This document shows, piece after piece, positions 7,801 through 15,731 of a stretch of 44,254 nucleotides of DNA. Source of the stretch: a virus; IMG/VR virus record IMGVR_UViG_3300020444_000006, positions 1-44,254 of that record; one strand, given 5' to 3'. The translations under genes and the position numbers were made by a program. Within the stretch, counting starts at the first letter, position 1; each line of letters opens with the position of its first letter. The notes under the pieces are model-generated. The model was not told the origin of the DNA. It did no database searches and worked only from the letters and a program-made list of their open reading frames with translations.

Positions 7801-9710
7801 GGCGCAAGAATAGGCTCAATGATTTCAGTGATAGGCTGCGCATCATTGTGCGTAGTAGCCTCAACCGATACCCAATCAGAAACACCAAGCGGATTGTGAG
7901 AGCGCACCCAAATTTTATAGTTGGTAATAGGTGACAAGCCAGAGAATGTATAAGAAGCCGCTGGCCCCCTAATTAACTCACCGGGCTCTGTCGCATTTTC
8001 ATCTGTAATTGTATAGTCGAATGAAACTGAACTTCCCGCATTTTCTAGCCACGGAATAACTTCAATATCGAAGTTTGAAATGTTGAGGTTTATGCCTGTC
8101 GGTGGTGAAGGAACTTGCATTACAAGTGGAACTTCAGCCCAGCCAGAACGTTTGCCCAAACCGCCCAGGGCACGCACCTGAAAACGGTACTGGCCCATAT
8201 CAAAGCCTGAAAGCTCAACAGAGTGAGAAGCAACACGCTCAGTTTGGACAATCACATCACCTTTCAGTACACGATAATCAAAACGCTGAGATTCAGATAC
8301 CCAGCTTGCTCTCACTTGGACAAAATTATCGTATATGTGCTCGATGTTTAAGTCAGTGGGAACATCAGGTGTTTTATTCGTATATGTAGTGTCTGGTAGT
8401 TCTGGCTTGTTACCTAGACCAAAGAAGTCATAGATGTAAGGCTGATGTTCACGAATAGTAAGCTTTACTTCTTCTCTATTTTCTTCCTTGGACTCAATTC
8501 TGAAAAGCTTTGCATCCCAAAATGGTAGGCCGCTCATGTATGTAACCTGAACAACGTCTCCTACATCATAGATAGTAGCCCACTTAGGTAATGTGATGGT
8601 TGTGCGAGTTTGCTGGCGTGATACTTCTAAGTAAGTCTTCGCAAATTCTAGCGCTTCGTAATAATTGCGACAGGTTTTTAGGTCAACGCTTTCTTCACGC
8701 AAGAAGCCATTGTCTTCAGCTAGCATCTGCTCGAAAAGCTCGCTATCAGGCTCAGGATAAACCGCCTCTTGCTTACTGCCATCTGCTTCAGGGTCATAGT
8801 AAGTGACGCTTACACGGTTAAAGCGATTATTCTTATTCCCTTCGGAAATCTTGCCCATTTGAAGAATGTCTTCTTCAAGAATAGGCTGATCAACTGGCGC
8901 GTTATCTTCTTCAATGATTAGCGTGATCTGTCCATTGATAATGGGTAGCCAGCCGCGCATAGGCTTAAGTAGCGTATTCACGTTTTCCAAAACGGTAGCA
9001 CTGGTGTCTAGTGCTACGTTGCAGCTGAATAAATCCCTGTATACTCCGCTACCTATCTGCTCCTCAACATCTGAATCACACAATGCTTTTGCGTAAGTAA
9101 ATGAGGCGCTATTGATGTAAGAAGACGGTAAACCTTTGCCGTAAATACTATTGGTTAAATAGTCCAATAACGCTGTAGCTGGGTTTGAGTGAGTAGTGCC
9201 AGTTAAGTCTGCGGTAAGGTTTGGCTCAGATGTGATGGCGGTTTCATCATCGTGATACTCTAAACGGATGTAAGAGCATGCTTTACCTTCGAGTTTGTCA
9301 GACGCTCGCCAACCTGCACGGGTAAGTATTGGGTCTGAATAATTGCCCATGCCATTTGGAAAGTTTCTTACGAAAACAGCACGTTTGTCACCCGCGTAAA
9401 ATGCATCATCATTCGATGAATTGGGAATGTCATCAATATAGACTTCATCGATACTCTCAACTGCTTCACCCCATACAACGATGATATGAAGCAAGTCGTT
9501 TGGGTAATCATCATCGTCGTTATCGTTTGTTTCTTTAAATACGATGTGACCCGTTTTCTTTTCAACTTTGCCGTATATCTTTGCAATACTTGCATCAGTT
9601 TCAGCGCTAGTTAGTTCAGCACCAGGTGCCAACTGCTTGGGCGGGTCCGGCATAAGCCAGCCGAATATCGCTCCACCAAGAAACGAAACTGCATCGTCTA
9701 AAAAGCCCAT
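4899..9710 (-). CDS. tail tip / host specificity protein (gpJ-like)
   Basis: 1603 residues, the largest gene of the window. The N-terminal 440 residues form the tail-tip core of the lambda J type. Two fibronectin type III-like domains follow (about 447-640). A long helical coiled-coil region (about 645-1335) carries a near-exact 42-residue tandem repeat. A DUF1983-like segment lies around 1330-1395, as in other J proteins, and the C-terminus (about 1480-1603) is beta-rich and probably contacts the receptor. It sits downstream of the tape measure and two minor tail genes, matching the lambda order. It determines host range by analogy with J. Confidence 0.85.
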   Translation of the reverse strand: MGFLDDAVSFLGGAIFGWLMPDPPKQLAPGAELTSAETDASIAKIYGKVEKKTGHIVFKETNDNDDDDYPNDLLHIIVVWGEAVESIDEVYIDDIPNSSNDDAFYAGDKRAVFVRNFPNGMGNYSDPILTRAGWRASDKLEGKACSYIRLEYHDDETAITSEPNLTADLTGTTHSNPATALLDYLTNSIYGKGLPSSYINSASFTYAKALCDSDVEEQIGSGVYRDLFSCNVALDTSATVLENVNTLLKPMRGWLPIINGQITLIIEEDNAPVDQPILEEDILQMGKISEGNKNNRFNRVSVTYYDPEADGSKQEAVYPEPDSELFEQMLAEDNGFLREESVDLKTCRNYYEALEFAKTYLEVSRQQTRTTITLPKWATIYDVGDVVQVTYMSGLPFWDAKLFRIESKEENREEVKLTIREHQPYIYDFFGLGNKPELPDTTYTNKTPDVPTDLNIEHIYDNFVQVRASWVSESQRFDYRVLKGDVIVQTERVASHSVELSGFDMGQYRFQVRALGGLGKRSGWAEVPLVMQVPSPPTGINLNISNFDIEVIPWLENAGSSVSFDYTITDENATEPGELIRGPAASYTFSGLSPITNYKIWVRSHNPLGVSDWVSVEATTHNDAQPITEIIEPILAPITVDIESLKLSVEDIDNRFVDFEAQTLSIVQQERISTEAAQALLLQSISENAAYQLELARRIEQGEELTNAVVYRDPSNGLIVNRAYNYADDKFTEASLKIDGVSGEVELASKRIENTEDAITSLSSELSLIPGIITAKATAIVSESISALEPAYAFNFFDSAQGWQAVNGTLTAGLNEITVTHGDIENNTLNYLASENKLIRVSLQRLAGSGWSGTVIIERDDNSVETYANYVEEASLLLIDFSAMPNYSGTVTRVRLVLGADASDEFKLTSITIGKADATTQDLANVTSRVNAAELAINANAAEIAQRVSTSYFNENAITVSNVEQRVNALDTIIALEAKRQELIDNNVIQKAVSAATFLNGQTGTIQDIVQSFEQDIEGVESSISDVQQQVDSLGITEQVAGLASQQIQTYDVQAALLHQAVNDLSAYMQEAETNQSVALAVNQLQIDVSPEGSLAKDIGELQTVTLSNGNAITATNKRLSQVETDAEGNAIAIEQLNLSVSGLSGNLTGALSRIDLVEIKANENAVTLSAIEGRATNLEQSVQANFTLAQEAKASAQNAALNAAQNASSITRIENDVSILNDDLTATNTIAQQAKATAENADGKANTNASAIQSISNAVNDSANGLSATNTIAQQAKTTAESADGKATTNASAITGVKSTAESANDKAQSALTLLSEVNNELNEYRAVAQLAVDTNGNAALIQLGATPDVSEIIFKAMRVIFQNSQGVSRLFFDTETDDYVFGGTLRSNASENIGANYMELANPDGFGPDGLTYYYGPKFMSGSKPDYAKAKKSNATEWRDTEGNSYFGGSLSAGVLSNSARSSVLTLNPSVEVGPFGTNGNSKNVVFGVSWSGFSLSDGACYNGSVIPSCTVTLQRKIGSGGWQTIQTREMQGSTSHTSIEIEGQPPRCRNIENAGESWTYTDTSSSTSNFSYRVLVSSQTRWHPQQFIDTQSVTLISTEE
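5834..6085 (-). repeat. 126-bp tandem repeat inside the tail tip gene
   Basis: Two near-identical units are offset by 126 bp; for example the 26-base block at 5881-5906 matches 6007-6032 with one difference. The offset is 42 codons, so each copy adds one 42-residue coiled-coil unit with a shared NTIAQQAK block. Edges are approximate. Loss or gain of one unit would keep the reading frame. Confidence 0.75.
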
Positions 9711-10337
9711 TTATGGCAACTCCGGATCAGGAAATTTGGAACGCGGTCTTGTGGTGTCATAACCGTATGAAGCAGATGAAGGCGCTTTACGCCCCCAATA
9801 AATTTTTCTTTTAGCCTTTGCAACATGATCGAAAGCAGTGTCAGTCGGATAGTTACGCTGCTGGCTTTTGGTGTTCGTTCTTGTGCCAGCTTCCTTATCG
9901 AAATCAGCCCATACAGACGTTATGTTGGCTAGGATTTTTCGTTCTTCGGGGTCTAAATCGCGAGAATCTAAAAGCCCTTCAAAGACATTGCTGGTGAAGA
10001 TGAGACCAAGATCATCATAGTGCTGCTCATAAATTGTTACGGGACCATTCATCCAACCTTCATTAAGAAACAGGGGCACAAAGCTATTTTCGTTTGCGTC
10101 TATCTCAATGCCGATATCGTTAGTCTTCGGCTCAGATGTTGATTCAATATCATCAATACTTTCATCATCGATGTAGCCTGGGTAATAAGTGGCGCCTGCA
10201 AAATCAACTTCTGTATCTGCGTCGGTGATATAAGCCCACTCACCATTGATTTTCATTTTCACCAGATAAATAGCTGTTCGCCCCGCGCGGTAGTTGTCTT
10301 TCAACCGTTGCAGGGTTATAGAATCTAGTTGCTTCAT
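9711..10337 (-). CDS. minor tail protein (DUF2163-like)
   Basis: 208 residues, soluble. It lies between the gene after the tape measure and the J-like tail tip gene, where lambda has its L and K tip genes. The N-terminal half carries a beta region with a YYPG segment like those in DUF2163-type tail proteins; the segment FEGLLDSRDLDPEERK and the basic C-terminus are other features. It abuts the J-like gene directly (stop at 9711, next start 9710) and overlaps its upstream neighbour by 4 bases. Role as a tail tip component is by context. Confidence 0.6.
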   Translation of the reverse strand: MKQLDSITLQRLKDNYRAGRTAIYLVKMKINGEWAYITDADTEVDFAGATYYPGYIDDESIDDIESTSEPKTNDIGIEIDANENSFVPLFLNEGWMNGPVTIYEQHYDDLGLIFTSNVFEGLLDSRDLDPEERKILANITSVWADFDKEAGTRTNTKSQQRNYPTDTAFDHVAKAKRKIYWGRKAPSSASYGYDTTRPRSKFPDPELP

Positions 10338-10921
10338 ATTTGTTCGATTAGCTCTACATCGTGGGATATGAATTTGCTGTCTTTGGCGGTGATATCTGCG
10401 CTATCTCTATCTTCCATACATACTTGGAAAACAACGTTTGCGCCGTACTTAACAACTGAGGGGGCAAGGTAATTTTGAATTAAAGCTTGGGTAAGCTTTA
10501 CTTCGACGTGACCAGAAGAGTTAGCATTAGCATCGGCCAAAATACGGTAAGATTTCCTACTGCCATTTATTTGAATGAAATCGCCAGCAATAACGGCATC
10601 AGCTTCATTGGGCTGCGCACCTGCCAAAACAATTTCACTAACTCCTTTATTAGCTGCCTGATACAAATAAAGCCCTGTTTGGGCTTTTTGTTGTGGTATC
10701 GGGTTGTAAAGATCGAAGTTATTAATGTTTCCATGGTATGAGTCCAAAACTGCGGCTACTGCCATGCCCTCCCTCAGAGGTAGTGGAGGGGTAGTCAGTG
10801 TGAATCGGTAATATGGAGTTTTGGGGCCCTCGCTCTTGTAACGCTTGAGCCTTTCTTTGGGCGCGCGGCTATCTGAGACAAGCTCAACGTTAACGCTGGA
10901 AAATTTGTTTATGGGAAACAT
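10334..10921 (-). CDS. minor tail protein after the tape measure
   Basis: 195 residues, mainly beta-type pattern, no signal or membrane segments. It overlaps the tape measure stop by one base and the next gene start by four, so it belongs to the tail tip assembly group. The position is that of a distal tail protein (lambda gpM or Dit equivalent), but no motif proves it. Expected in the baseplate-like tip ring. Confidence 0.55.
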   Translation of the reverse strand: MFPINKFSSVNVELVSDSRAPKERLKRYKSEGPKTPYYRFTLTTPPLPLREGMAVAAVLDSYHGNINNFDLYNPIPQQKAQTGLYLYQAANKGVSEIVLAGAQPNEADAVIAGDFIQINGSRKSYRILADANANSSGHVEVKLTQALIQNYLAPSVVKYGANVVFQVCMEDRDSADITAKDSKFISHDVELIEQI

Positions 10922-12984
10922 TAAATAGGTCTCGCAAGTAACTGCTGTAATACGCGTTTGGCTCTGCGGGGCTGTCGTTCTAGTGCAGCAACCACATCAT
11001 TGTCAGAACCATTAATCACGGTATTCATGCTAAGAGAAATGGAAGGGCTTTGGCTTTGCGCATCCATTGCCTTTCTAAGGTTATCGTTGCTGGTTATCTG
11101 TCCTGACGCGCCAGGCGTAAATAGTTCTGGCCCCTTCTCACCAACGAGGTACGTTTTACCACCACCAACCTCGCCACCCATCGCGCGAGCCCCTGCTATT
11201 GGTGTTGACTTAATCGCTGCAACGTTTGCCATACCCGCTGCTACGGCTGTAGCTGCAAATATCTGCGGTATAGGTGGAGGAAAAGGTGCCGCTAGCGCTT
11301 GGTTAGCTGCCTGATAAGTGTTGATGATTGCTTGTGAAATTGCTGCAGCTTTATGTATGCCTGCCAGTTTTTTACTGTTGGCGGTTGCTTGCTGCAAATC
11401 AGAGAGGAAGTTTTGTGTAGCACCTTGGCGCTGTCGTTGTTCTGATAGTTTCTTAAATTCTTCTATGCGTTGCTGCTTTTCTTGCTCACGCTTGATCTCT
11501 GCTTCATCACGAGCTAGAGCTTCTTCTCGCTGATTGTTGTATAGCTCATTTGACTCCGCAATGTAAAACGCTTGCAACTCAATGAGATTAGAAAATCCCC
11601 TTGCCTTGATAGCTTCTTCATCAAGTTGTAGAGACTCTATGATGCTAATGCGTTCATCATTTGCGGCCAGTATAGCGTCATTTTCAGCAGCGAATTGTTT
11701 CTCGATAGACTCTACCTGTGAAAGTGAGCGTGTCTCTATTGCCGACTGTTTCTGGTTTTCTTCCTGTTGCTGATTGATCTTATAGAGCGTTTCAAGAAGT
11801 TTCTGCGCTTCATTAGGTAACTCAGAAATGGAGTTTTTGCCAAGCGAAAAAGCGTTGGCTAGTTTGATTGCCTCTAGCTCATTACCGTTTATTTTCAGCT
11901 TGGTTATGTCTAGTTCTTGTTGCAGCTGCTTTATGAGTTCAGCGCTTTTGTCCAAACTTAAGTCTGGCGGGGCTACTGAGCTATCATCGCCACTTTTTAT
12001 TTCCTTTAGCTTTTCGCTTAGGAACTCAGCAATCTCGGCAGAGCTCTTTGCTTCAGCAAAGAATAGACGCAAATCCGAAACCATTAACTTTGCAGATTCT
12101 GACACCTTATCGCCCGAGAGCGACAAGTCAGAAAGGTACTTTTGAAGCGTTTCAAATCTGGTCGCATCTGGAGATTTTTGCAGTTCTGCCAACTGCTGAA
12201 TTATTGCGGTGCCTACTTCCGCCGCCGCTTTTCCCGTCCTACCAAATTCTTCACCTAATTCTTTTGCGGTGTCTCTAAATCCTTCCGTGTGGCTTACAGC
12301 AAAACCGAGATCTGCGTTTAAGGCTTCGACATAATCCGCAACATCAGAAAAGCCATAACCAACGTCTAAACCTGAAAGTTTTTCTACGATGCTTGATGCA
12401 GCCGCCGAAGCTGCTTTTTCTGCTCGGATTAATGACGCTTCTAACTCAGCCGCAACAACCGTGGTTCCAACCTTCGATAGTTCACGAATGGTATCAGTAA
12501 AGCCATAAACGCCAGTCTTGCTCTTTTCCGCAACTTCTCGCAAACGTTCCATCGATTGCGAAAGTTCGTTCATCGCGTCTTTTGATTTAAATACTTCAGG
12601 TAAAAGCGTTAAACCTAAAACGGAACCAATCGCGATAAATGCACCAACCACTGCACCGGTAGGTCCGAATATTCCAGCAAGTTGCGAACCCTGTTGACCA
12701 AAGGCGATTAAGGCGTTGGTTCCACCGCCGACCTGTACCGCGAAATCCTGAACCTGATAACCAACCTGTGTTATTGCGCCGCCACCAAGCTTTTTAGCTG
12801 ATTTCGATGCATTATCGAACGACTTAGCCATTTTATTGTTTGTGTATTGCGCTTGATTGGCAGCATTTTGTTGAACCTTTGACCATGCGACCGTTTTTGC
12901 AGTGGTTTTTTCGAGCTCGCGCTTAAATTGCGCGCTCTCCACCGTCATTCTGGTTACCAGATCGGCTAGTATCGTTTTTGCCAT
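10921..12984 (-). CDS. tail tape measure protein
   Basis: 687 residues, mostly helical with long coiled coils (about 25-60, 120-330, 340-520). A hydrophobic segment lies at about 85-130. The C-terminus carries the motif typical of tape measures of this family, with YLVGEKGPELFTP near residue 620. The length sets tail length; 687 residues imply a fairly short siphovirus tail, about 100 nm at 0.15 nm per residue. It directly follows the frameshifted tail chaperone gene, the standard order. Confidence 0.9.
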   Translation of the reverse strand: MAKTILADLVTRMTVESAQFKRELEKTTAKTVAWSKVQQNAANQAQYTNNKMAKSFDNASKSAKKLGGGAITQVGYQVQDFAVQVGGGTNALIAFGQQGSQLAGIFGPTGAVVGAFIAIGSVLGLTLLPEVFKSKDAMNELSQSMERLREVAEKSKTGVYGFTDTIRELSKVGTTVVAAELEASLIRAEKAASAAASSIVEKLSGLDVGYGFSDVADYVEALNADLGFAVSHTEGFRDTAKELGEEFGRTGKAAAEVGTAIIQQLAELQKSPDATRFETLQKYLSDLSLSGDKVSESAKLMVSDLRLFFAEAKSSAEIAEFLSEKLKEIKSGDDSSVAPPDLSLDKSAELIKQLQQELDITKLKINGNELEAIKLANAFSLGKNSISELPNEAQKLLETLYKINQQQEENQKQSAIETRSLSQVESIEKQFAAENDAILAANDERISIIESLQLDEEAIKARGFSNLIELQAFYIAESNELYNNQREEALARDEAEIKREQEKQQRIEEFKKLSEQRQRQGATQNFLSDLQQATANSKKLAGIHKAAAISQAIINTYQAANQALAAPFPPPIPQIFAATAVAAGMANVAAIKSTPIAGARAMGGEVGGGKTYLVGEKGPELFTPGASGQITSNDNLRKAMDAQSQSPSISLSMNTVINGSDNDVVAALERQPRRAKRVLQQLLARPI

Positions 12985-12990
12985 TCAGAA

Positions 12991-13164
12991 TTATCGCTTC
13001 TTGGTTTCGTTAACCTGTCGTTCTACTTCAAGGTTTCTGTGGTGGTAGTAGGCCATCCAGTATGTGAATTCTTCACTAGTCATTGATTCACATAGCTGCT
13101 GAACGGTCATTTTGAGGTCTTGCGCCAAGCGAAATGCAAACATGTTACCCTCGGCGCTGACTAG
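12991..13164 (-). CDS. tail chaperone T-extension, read after a -1 frameshift
   Basis: An open frame of 57 codons that starts inside the slippery site of the gene at 13161-13517 and stops at TAA 12991-12993. It has no start codon of its own in a sensible place. A -1 shift at A AAA AAC (13170-13164) joins it to the upstream frame and gives a 175-residue fusion, the equivalent of lambda gpGT. The extension contains a segment FAFRLAQDLKMTVQQLC and a W-Y-rich motif as found in T-domains that contact the tape measure. The tape measure ATG follows six bases later. Confidence 0.85.
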   Translation of the reverse strand, partial: LVSAEGNMFAFRLAQDLKMTVQQLCESMTSEEFTYWMAYYHHRNLEVERQVNETKKR

Positions 13165-13517
13165 TTTTTTACCGCTTCCTCTACATCGCTGGTGCTTGAT
13201 TTAGAAAGCTTGTTGGCCTCTGAGAAAAGCAAATTCAAATCTTCCATGCCCTGCTCAGTCATGCCAAGGTCATCAAGGATGCTTACCAACTCATTAACGT
13301 CCATTGAATCGCTCAGTCTTACACCTTTTTCAGCCCATGAATAAGCGATAACCAGAAGGACATGTTCAAAGGAGCCTTCAACGGCTGCGGCTGACTGAAC
13401 ATGTAGCCTGCTGGTTAACTTCATTGGAAGAAGGTCAACTTTCCCGATAGTTTTTGTTTCCACCGTTGCTTTTTTAGAGTTCTTTGCGAACTCCATGGCT
13501 AGAGAAAGAGAACCCAT
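13161..13517 (-). CDS. tail assembly chaperone (G-like)
   Basis: 118 residues, helical, encoded between the tail tube and tape measure genes where siphoviruses carry a chaperone made in two forms. The last codons read GTA AAA AAC TAG, which puts the slippery heptamer A AAA AAC in the correct phase right at the stop. The short form (118 aa) and the frameshifted long form (175 aa) would coat the tape measure during tube polymerisation. It overlaps the tube gene stop by one base. Confidence 0.85.
   Translation of the reverse strand: MGSLSLAMEFAKNSKKATVETKTIGKVDLLPMKLTSRLHVQSAAAVEGSFEHVLLVIAYSWAEKGVRLSDSMDVNELVSILDDLGMTEQGMEDLNLLFSEANKLSKSSTSDVEEAVKN
13164..13170 (-). other. programmed -1 frameshift slippery site
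   Basis: The minus strand reads A AAA AAC followed directly by TAG. The heptamer fits X XXY YYZ with zero-frame codons AAA AAC. The -1 frame stays open for 57 codons to 12991 and encodes a recognisable T-like extension, so the site is almost surely used. Confidence 0.9.
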
Positions 13518-13933
13518 TATGATGAAGCCTCGTCAAATTCAATCGGTGTAGTTCTGCGGATAACGCAAGCCCACATTTTCGTGCTTGGCGCATCGCCGCC
13601 CATGATGCCGTAGTTTTTGAGTTTTGCTTCAAACGTGACAGTTTCGCCGTCCGAGTAGGTAACCTTGATAGTGCAAGCGCCCTTTTGTCTCGCTAGCGTT
13701 CTGAATGCTAGCTGCTCAGCGTCACTTTTAATGTAAAAGGCAGTAAGTTCTTGTTCTGTCGGAGAATCCATTTCGTTATCATACTGGCGAACAGTATCAG
13801 ACACCGATGTAACTTCTCGTTCCCCGCTCTCTTCACGGAAATCAGGCAGCGTTTGAATACCTTTTACTTCAGTGAAAGTAGTATCGTCTGTTGAAAACTC
13901 AAACTTTGAGCCAGCAATGATTGACGTAGTCAT
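13517..13933 (-). CDS. major tail tube protein
   Basis: 138 residues with a beta-rich pattern typical of siphovirus tube proteins: an N-terminal GSKFEFSTD strand pair, then a central loop with TEQELTAFYI and a helix with AEQLAFRTLARQ, then further strands. Position between the tail completion gene (13946-14341) and the chaperone supports it. It polymerises in hexameric rings around the tape measure. Confidence 0.8.
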   Translation of the reverse strand: MTTSIIAGSKFEFSTDDTTFTEVKGIQTLPDFREESGEREVTSVSDTVRQYDNEMDSPTEQELTAFYIKSDAEQLAFRTLARQKGACTIKVTYSDGETVTFEAKLKNYGIMGGDAPSTKMWACVIRRTTPIEFDEASS

Positions 13934-13945
13934 ATATAAGCCTCT

Positions 13946-14341
13946 TTATTTCGGCGACTTGTTCGCGCCGGTATGGTGAAATTGATATTCCAGACTGATT
14001 TCAACAATGTCTGGCTCTAATATTTGATTCTGGTTTTCGTCAATGAATTCGGTCAGAAATATTTGAACGCCATCAAACAAACCCGTTTTACCAGAGAGTG
14101 TTCTATGTATTAGCGTTGCCATTTTCTTGGCTTCTTCGTAAGACGTAGATCTGGCAGTTATGAGAAACCTAGAGCGACAAACGCCCATAGCGACACCGTG
14201 AATATCGGTATCTTCTGAATAACTGGCTTTTTCGTATGAGATTGAAGGAAAGCTATCTCGCTGAATAGGTGATATTTTATTTCCAACAATCAATGAGAGC
14301 TCGGTGTCACTGGATAAGATGGCTTTAAGCTGTTTTTCCAT
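13946..14341 (-). CDS. tail completion protein (DUF3168-like)
   Basis: 131 residues. It begins with a helix (MEKQLKAILSSD) then SLIVGNKISPI and a P-x-I-S-Y strand, as in DUF3168/gp17-type tail completion proteins that cap the tail tube at the neck. It overlaps the HK97 gp10-like gene by 17 bases and lies just before the tube gene, the conserved place for this family. Confidence 0.75.
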   Translation of the reverse strand: MEKQLKAILSSDTELSLIVGNKISPIQRDSFPSISYEKASYSEDTDIHGVAMGVCRSRFLITARSTSYEEAKKMATLIHRTLSGKTGLFDGVQIFLTEFIDENQNQILEPDIVEISLEYQFHHTGANKSPK

Positions 14342-14855
14342 ACTTCTTTATGCTCTCTAAAATTATGCGCTGCCTGAGTCTCTCTCTCAGAATCTTGACG
14401 GATGCGCCGTGTTTTCTATCGAATGCACGCTTCAGCATTGGGTAAGGCTTTGTTCCAGGGTGATTAACATTGCTGTAAACCTTGCCTTTCTCCCAACTAA
14501 CTTTTGCATTATTTTTTGTTTTGTTTCTTCCTCGGCCCACTGTCTTGCTGGGTATGCGGTGACGCTTGGCTCCTCTTTCAAGTATTTGCCCGTACCAAGC
14601 CTTTTTCTTTCTGAACCCTATGTGAAGGGTCGCAACGCTATCGGAATAACCTTTACCCCTGAAAACTTGGCTGATGATGTTTTTCTTTAGCGTTCCTGTC
14701 TTTGATGGCGCGTTATTTCTTGCATCTACAATGATAGGCTTAGCTGCGTCTCTCATAGCACCAGTGAGCGCTTTAAACCCTGCCGATCTACCAAGTTGAA
14801 CGAGTGCTTTTTCAAGGTTTTTAGTGCCCTCAGTTTTATAGGTAACTGATTGCAT
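14325..14855 (-). CDS. HK97 gp10-like head-tail joining protein
   Basis: 176 residues, strongly basic. N-terminal helix, then a D-A-x-x-P-x-x-T-G-x-L-K-x-x-I motif (about 44-60) typical of the HK97 gp10 family, which closes the neck where the tail attaches. It overlaps both neighbours, which are the head closure gene (14836-15156) and the DUF3168-like gene. The C-terminal basic extension is longer than in the shortest homologues. Confidence 0.8.
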   Translation of the reverse strand: MQSVTYKTEGTKNLEKALVQLGRSAGFKALTGAMRDAAKPIIVDARNNAPSKTGTLKKNIISQVFRGKGYSDSVATLHIGFRKKKAWYGQILERGAKRHRIPSKTVGRGRNKTKNNAKVSWEKGKVYSNVNHPGTKPYPMLKRAFDRKHGASVKILRERLRQRIILESIKKYGKTA

Positions 14856-15156
14856 TTATAATGATTTCCTTGTTTAGTCCTTTTACGTTTTCAGCGCTGG
14901 CGATTTCGTACTTAACGCCCTTGTACGTAAGGGTCTGGCGGGGTGTAATGTTTTTGTTGTATCTAACGCGAAATGATTTAGTATCTGCTACATCATCGCC
15001 ATCAGCGTTAATGCTCACGCTTTTTTCTGAATCAATTATTTCGGCAGAAATGGTAAAAAGCGGAACTTCTGTTTCTATTTTTTCGCCGTAGTCGTTTTCT
15101 GTTATAGATAACTCATTGATGGTTATGCGGTGTCGCATGAATCTCGCTGCAATCAT
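14836..15156 (-). CDS. head closure / head-tail adaptor protein
   Basis: 106 residues. The start has the R-x-x-I-T-I pattern followed by strands, and the C-terminus the K-Y-E-I motif, both typical of phage head-tail joining proteins of the SPP1 gp16 / HK97 gp7-like class. It overlaps the connector gene upstream by one base and the gp10-like gene downstream by 20 bases. It forms the ring that stops DNA leaving the head. Confidence 0.75.
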   Translation of the reverse strand: MIAARFMRHRITINELSITENDYGEKIETEVPLFTISAEIIDSEKSVSINADGDDVADTKSFRVRYNKNITPRQTLTYKGVKYEIASAENVKGLNKEIIINAISYL

Positions 15157-15476
15157 TAGAAAGCGCTCAAACGAAGATGGCCAACAAAGGCTTCAAGCAT
15201 GTTATCTAACATATCGGTGTTTACCGAGCCCTTTGCGTCAAAGTAGTAGCCTGCAATTTCTAAAACTGCACGACTAATACTATCGTTCACTACAATATAA
15301 TCACTCTCTGGCTCTGCTGGCACATCACCCTGACTGTCATAAACGGTGCGGTTGATGTAGGCCTTTACTTTCTCTTTCGCCGCCGCAAGGTGGCGCGGCA
15401 GATCCCCATCAAACTCGTTCTCGTCCTGCGTCAGATTAAGGTGAGATTTAAGATCGTATATTGTAGGGAATGACAT
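15156..15476 (-). CDS. head-tail connector protein (gp6-like)
   Basis: 106 residues, helical. An N-terminal D-L-K-x-x-L segment, a central L-x-A-A-K-E-K-V-K-A-Y helix and a C-terminal helix ending in VGHLR match the gp6/gp15 connector family whose ring sits under the portal. It overlaps its neighbours on each side by one base. Order (capsid, connector, closure, gp10-like) matches HK97-type phages. Confidence 0.75.
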   Translation of the reverse strand: MSFPTIYDLKSHLNLTQDENEFDGDLPRHLAAAKEKVKAYINRTVYDSQGDVPAEPESDYIVVNDSISRAVLEIAGYYFDAKGSVNTDMLDNMLEAFVGHLRLSAF

Positions 15477-15673
15477 TATTTAGCCTTATTTTCTGGAACT
15501 CGCTTAGCTTTATTAGCTTGAGCTTGTGCTTTCTTCTGCTGTGGCACGTCATCTTGAATAATCCCATTTTTTTTTGCATAAGGCTGGGCAATCTCAGGCA
15601 CTTCTTCGCCCTCTTTAAACGTTGTCACCGTGTTACCATCAAGGCTATATTGGAAATCTTTTAATGCTTTCAT
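15476..15673 (-). CDS. small hypothetical head-cluster protein
   Basis: 65 residues: an N-terminal YSLDGNTVTTFKEGEEVPE segment like the small beta domains often found after capsid genes, then a K/Q/A-rich basic tail. It follows a strong hairpin (15681-15702) that ends 8 bases before its ATG, with no clear ribosome binding site between. It may be a minor head protein; no function is shown. Confidence 0.6.
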   Translation of the reverse strand: MKALKDFQYSLDGNTVTTFKEGEEVPEIAQPYAKKNGIIQDDVPQQKKAQAQANKAKRVPENKAK

Positions 15674-15676
15674 AAA

Positions 15677-15702
15677 ATAAAAGGGTGCATTGCTGCACCC
15701 TT
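15677..15702 (-). terminator. hairpin after the capsid gene, partial terminator
   Basis: AAGGGTGCA and TGCACCCTT form a perfect 9-bp stem with a 4-base loop (15681-15702). On the leftward strand it is followed by TTATTTTATG. It lies between the capsid gene and the next gene of the same operon, so it probably terminates some transcripts or stabilises the capsid mRNA, giving capsid excess. Confidence 0.6.
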
Positions 15703-15731
15703 CCTATCTATTTTTATTTAACAAATGCGGA

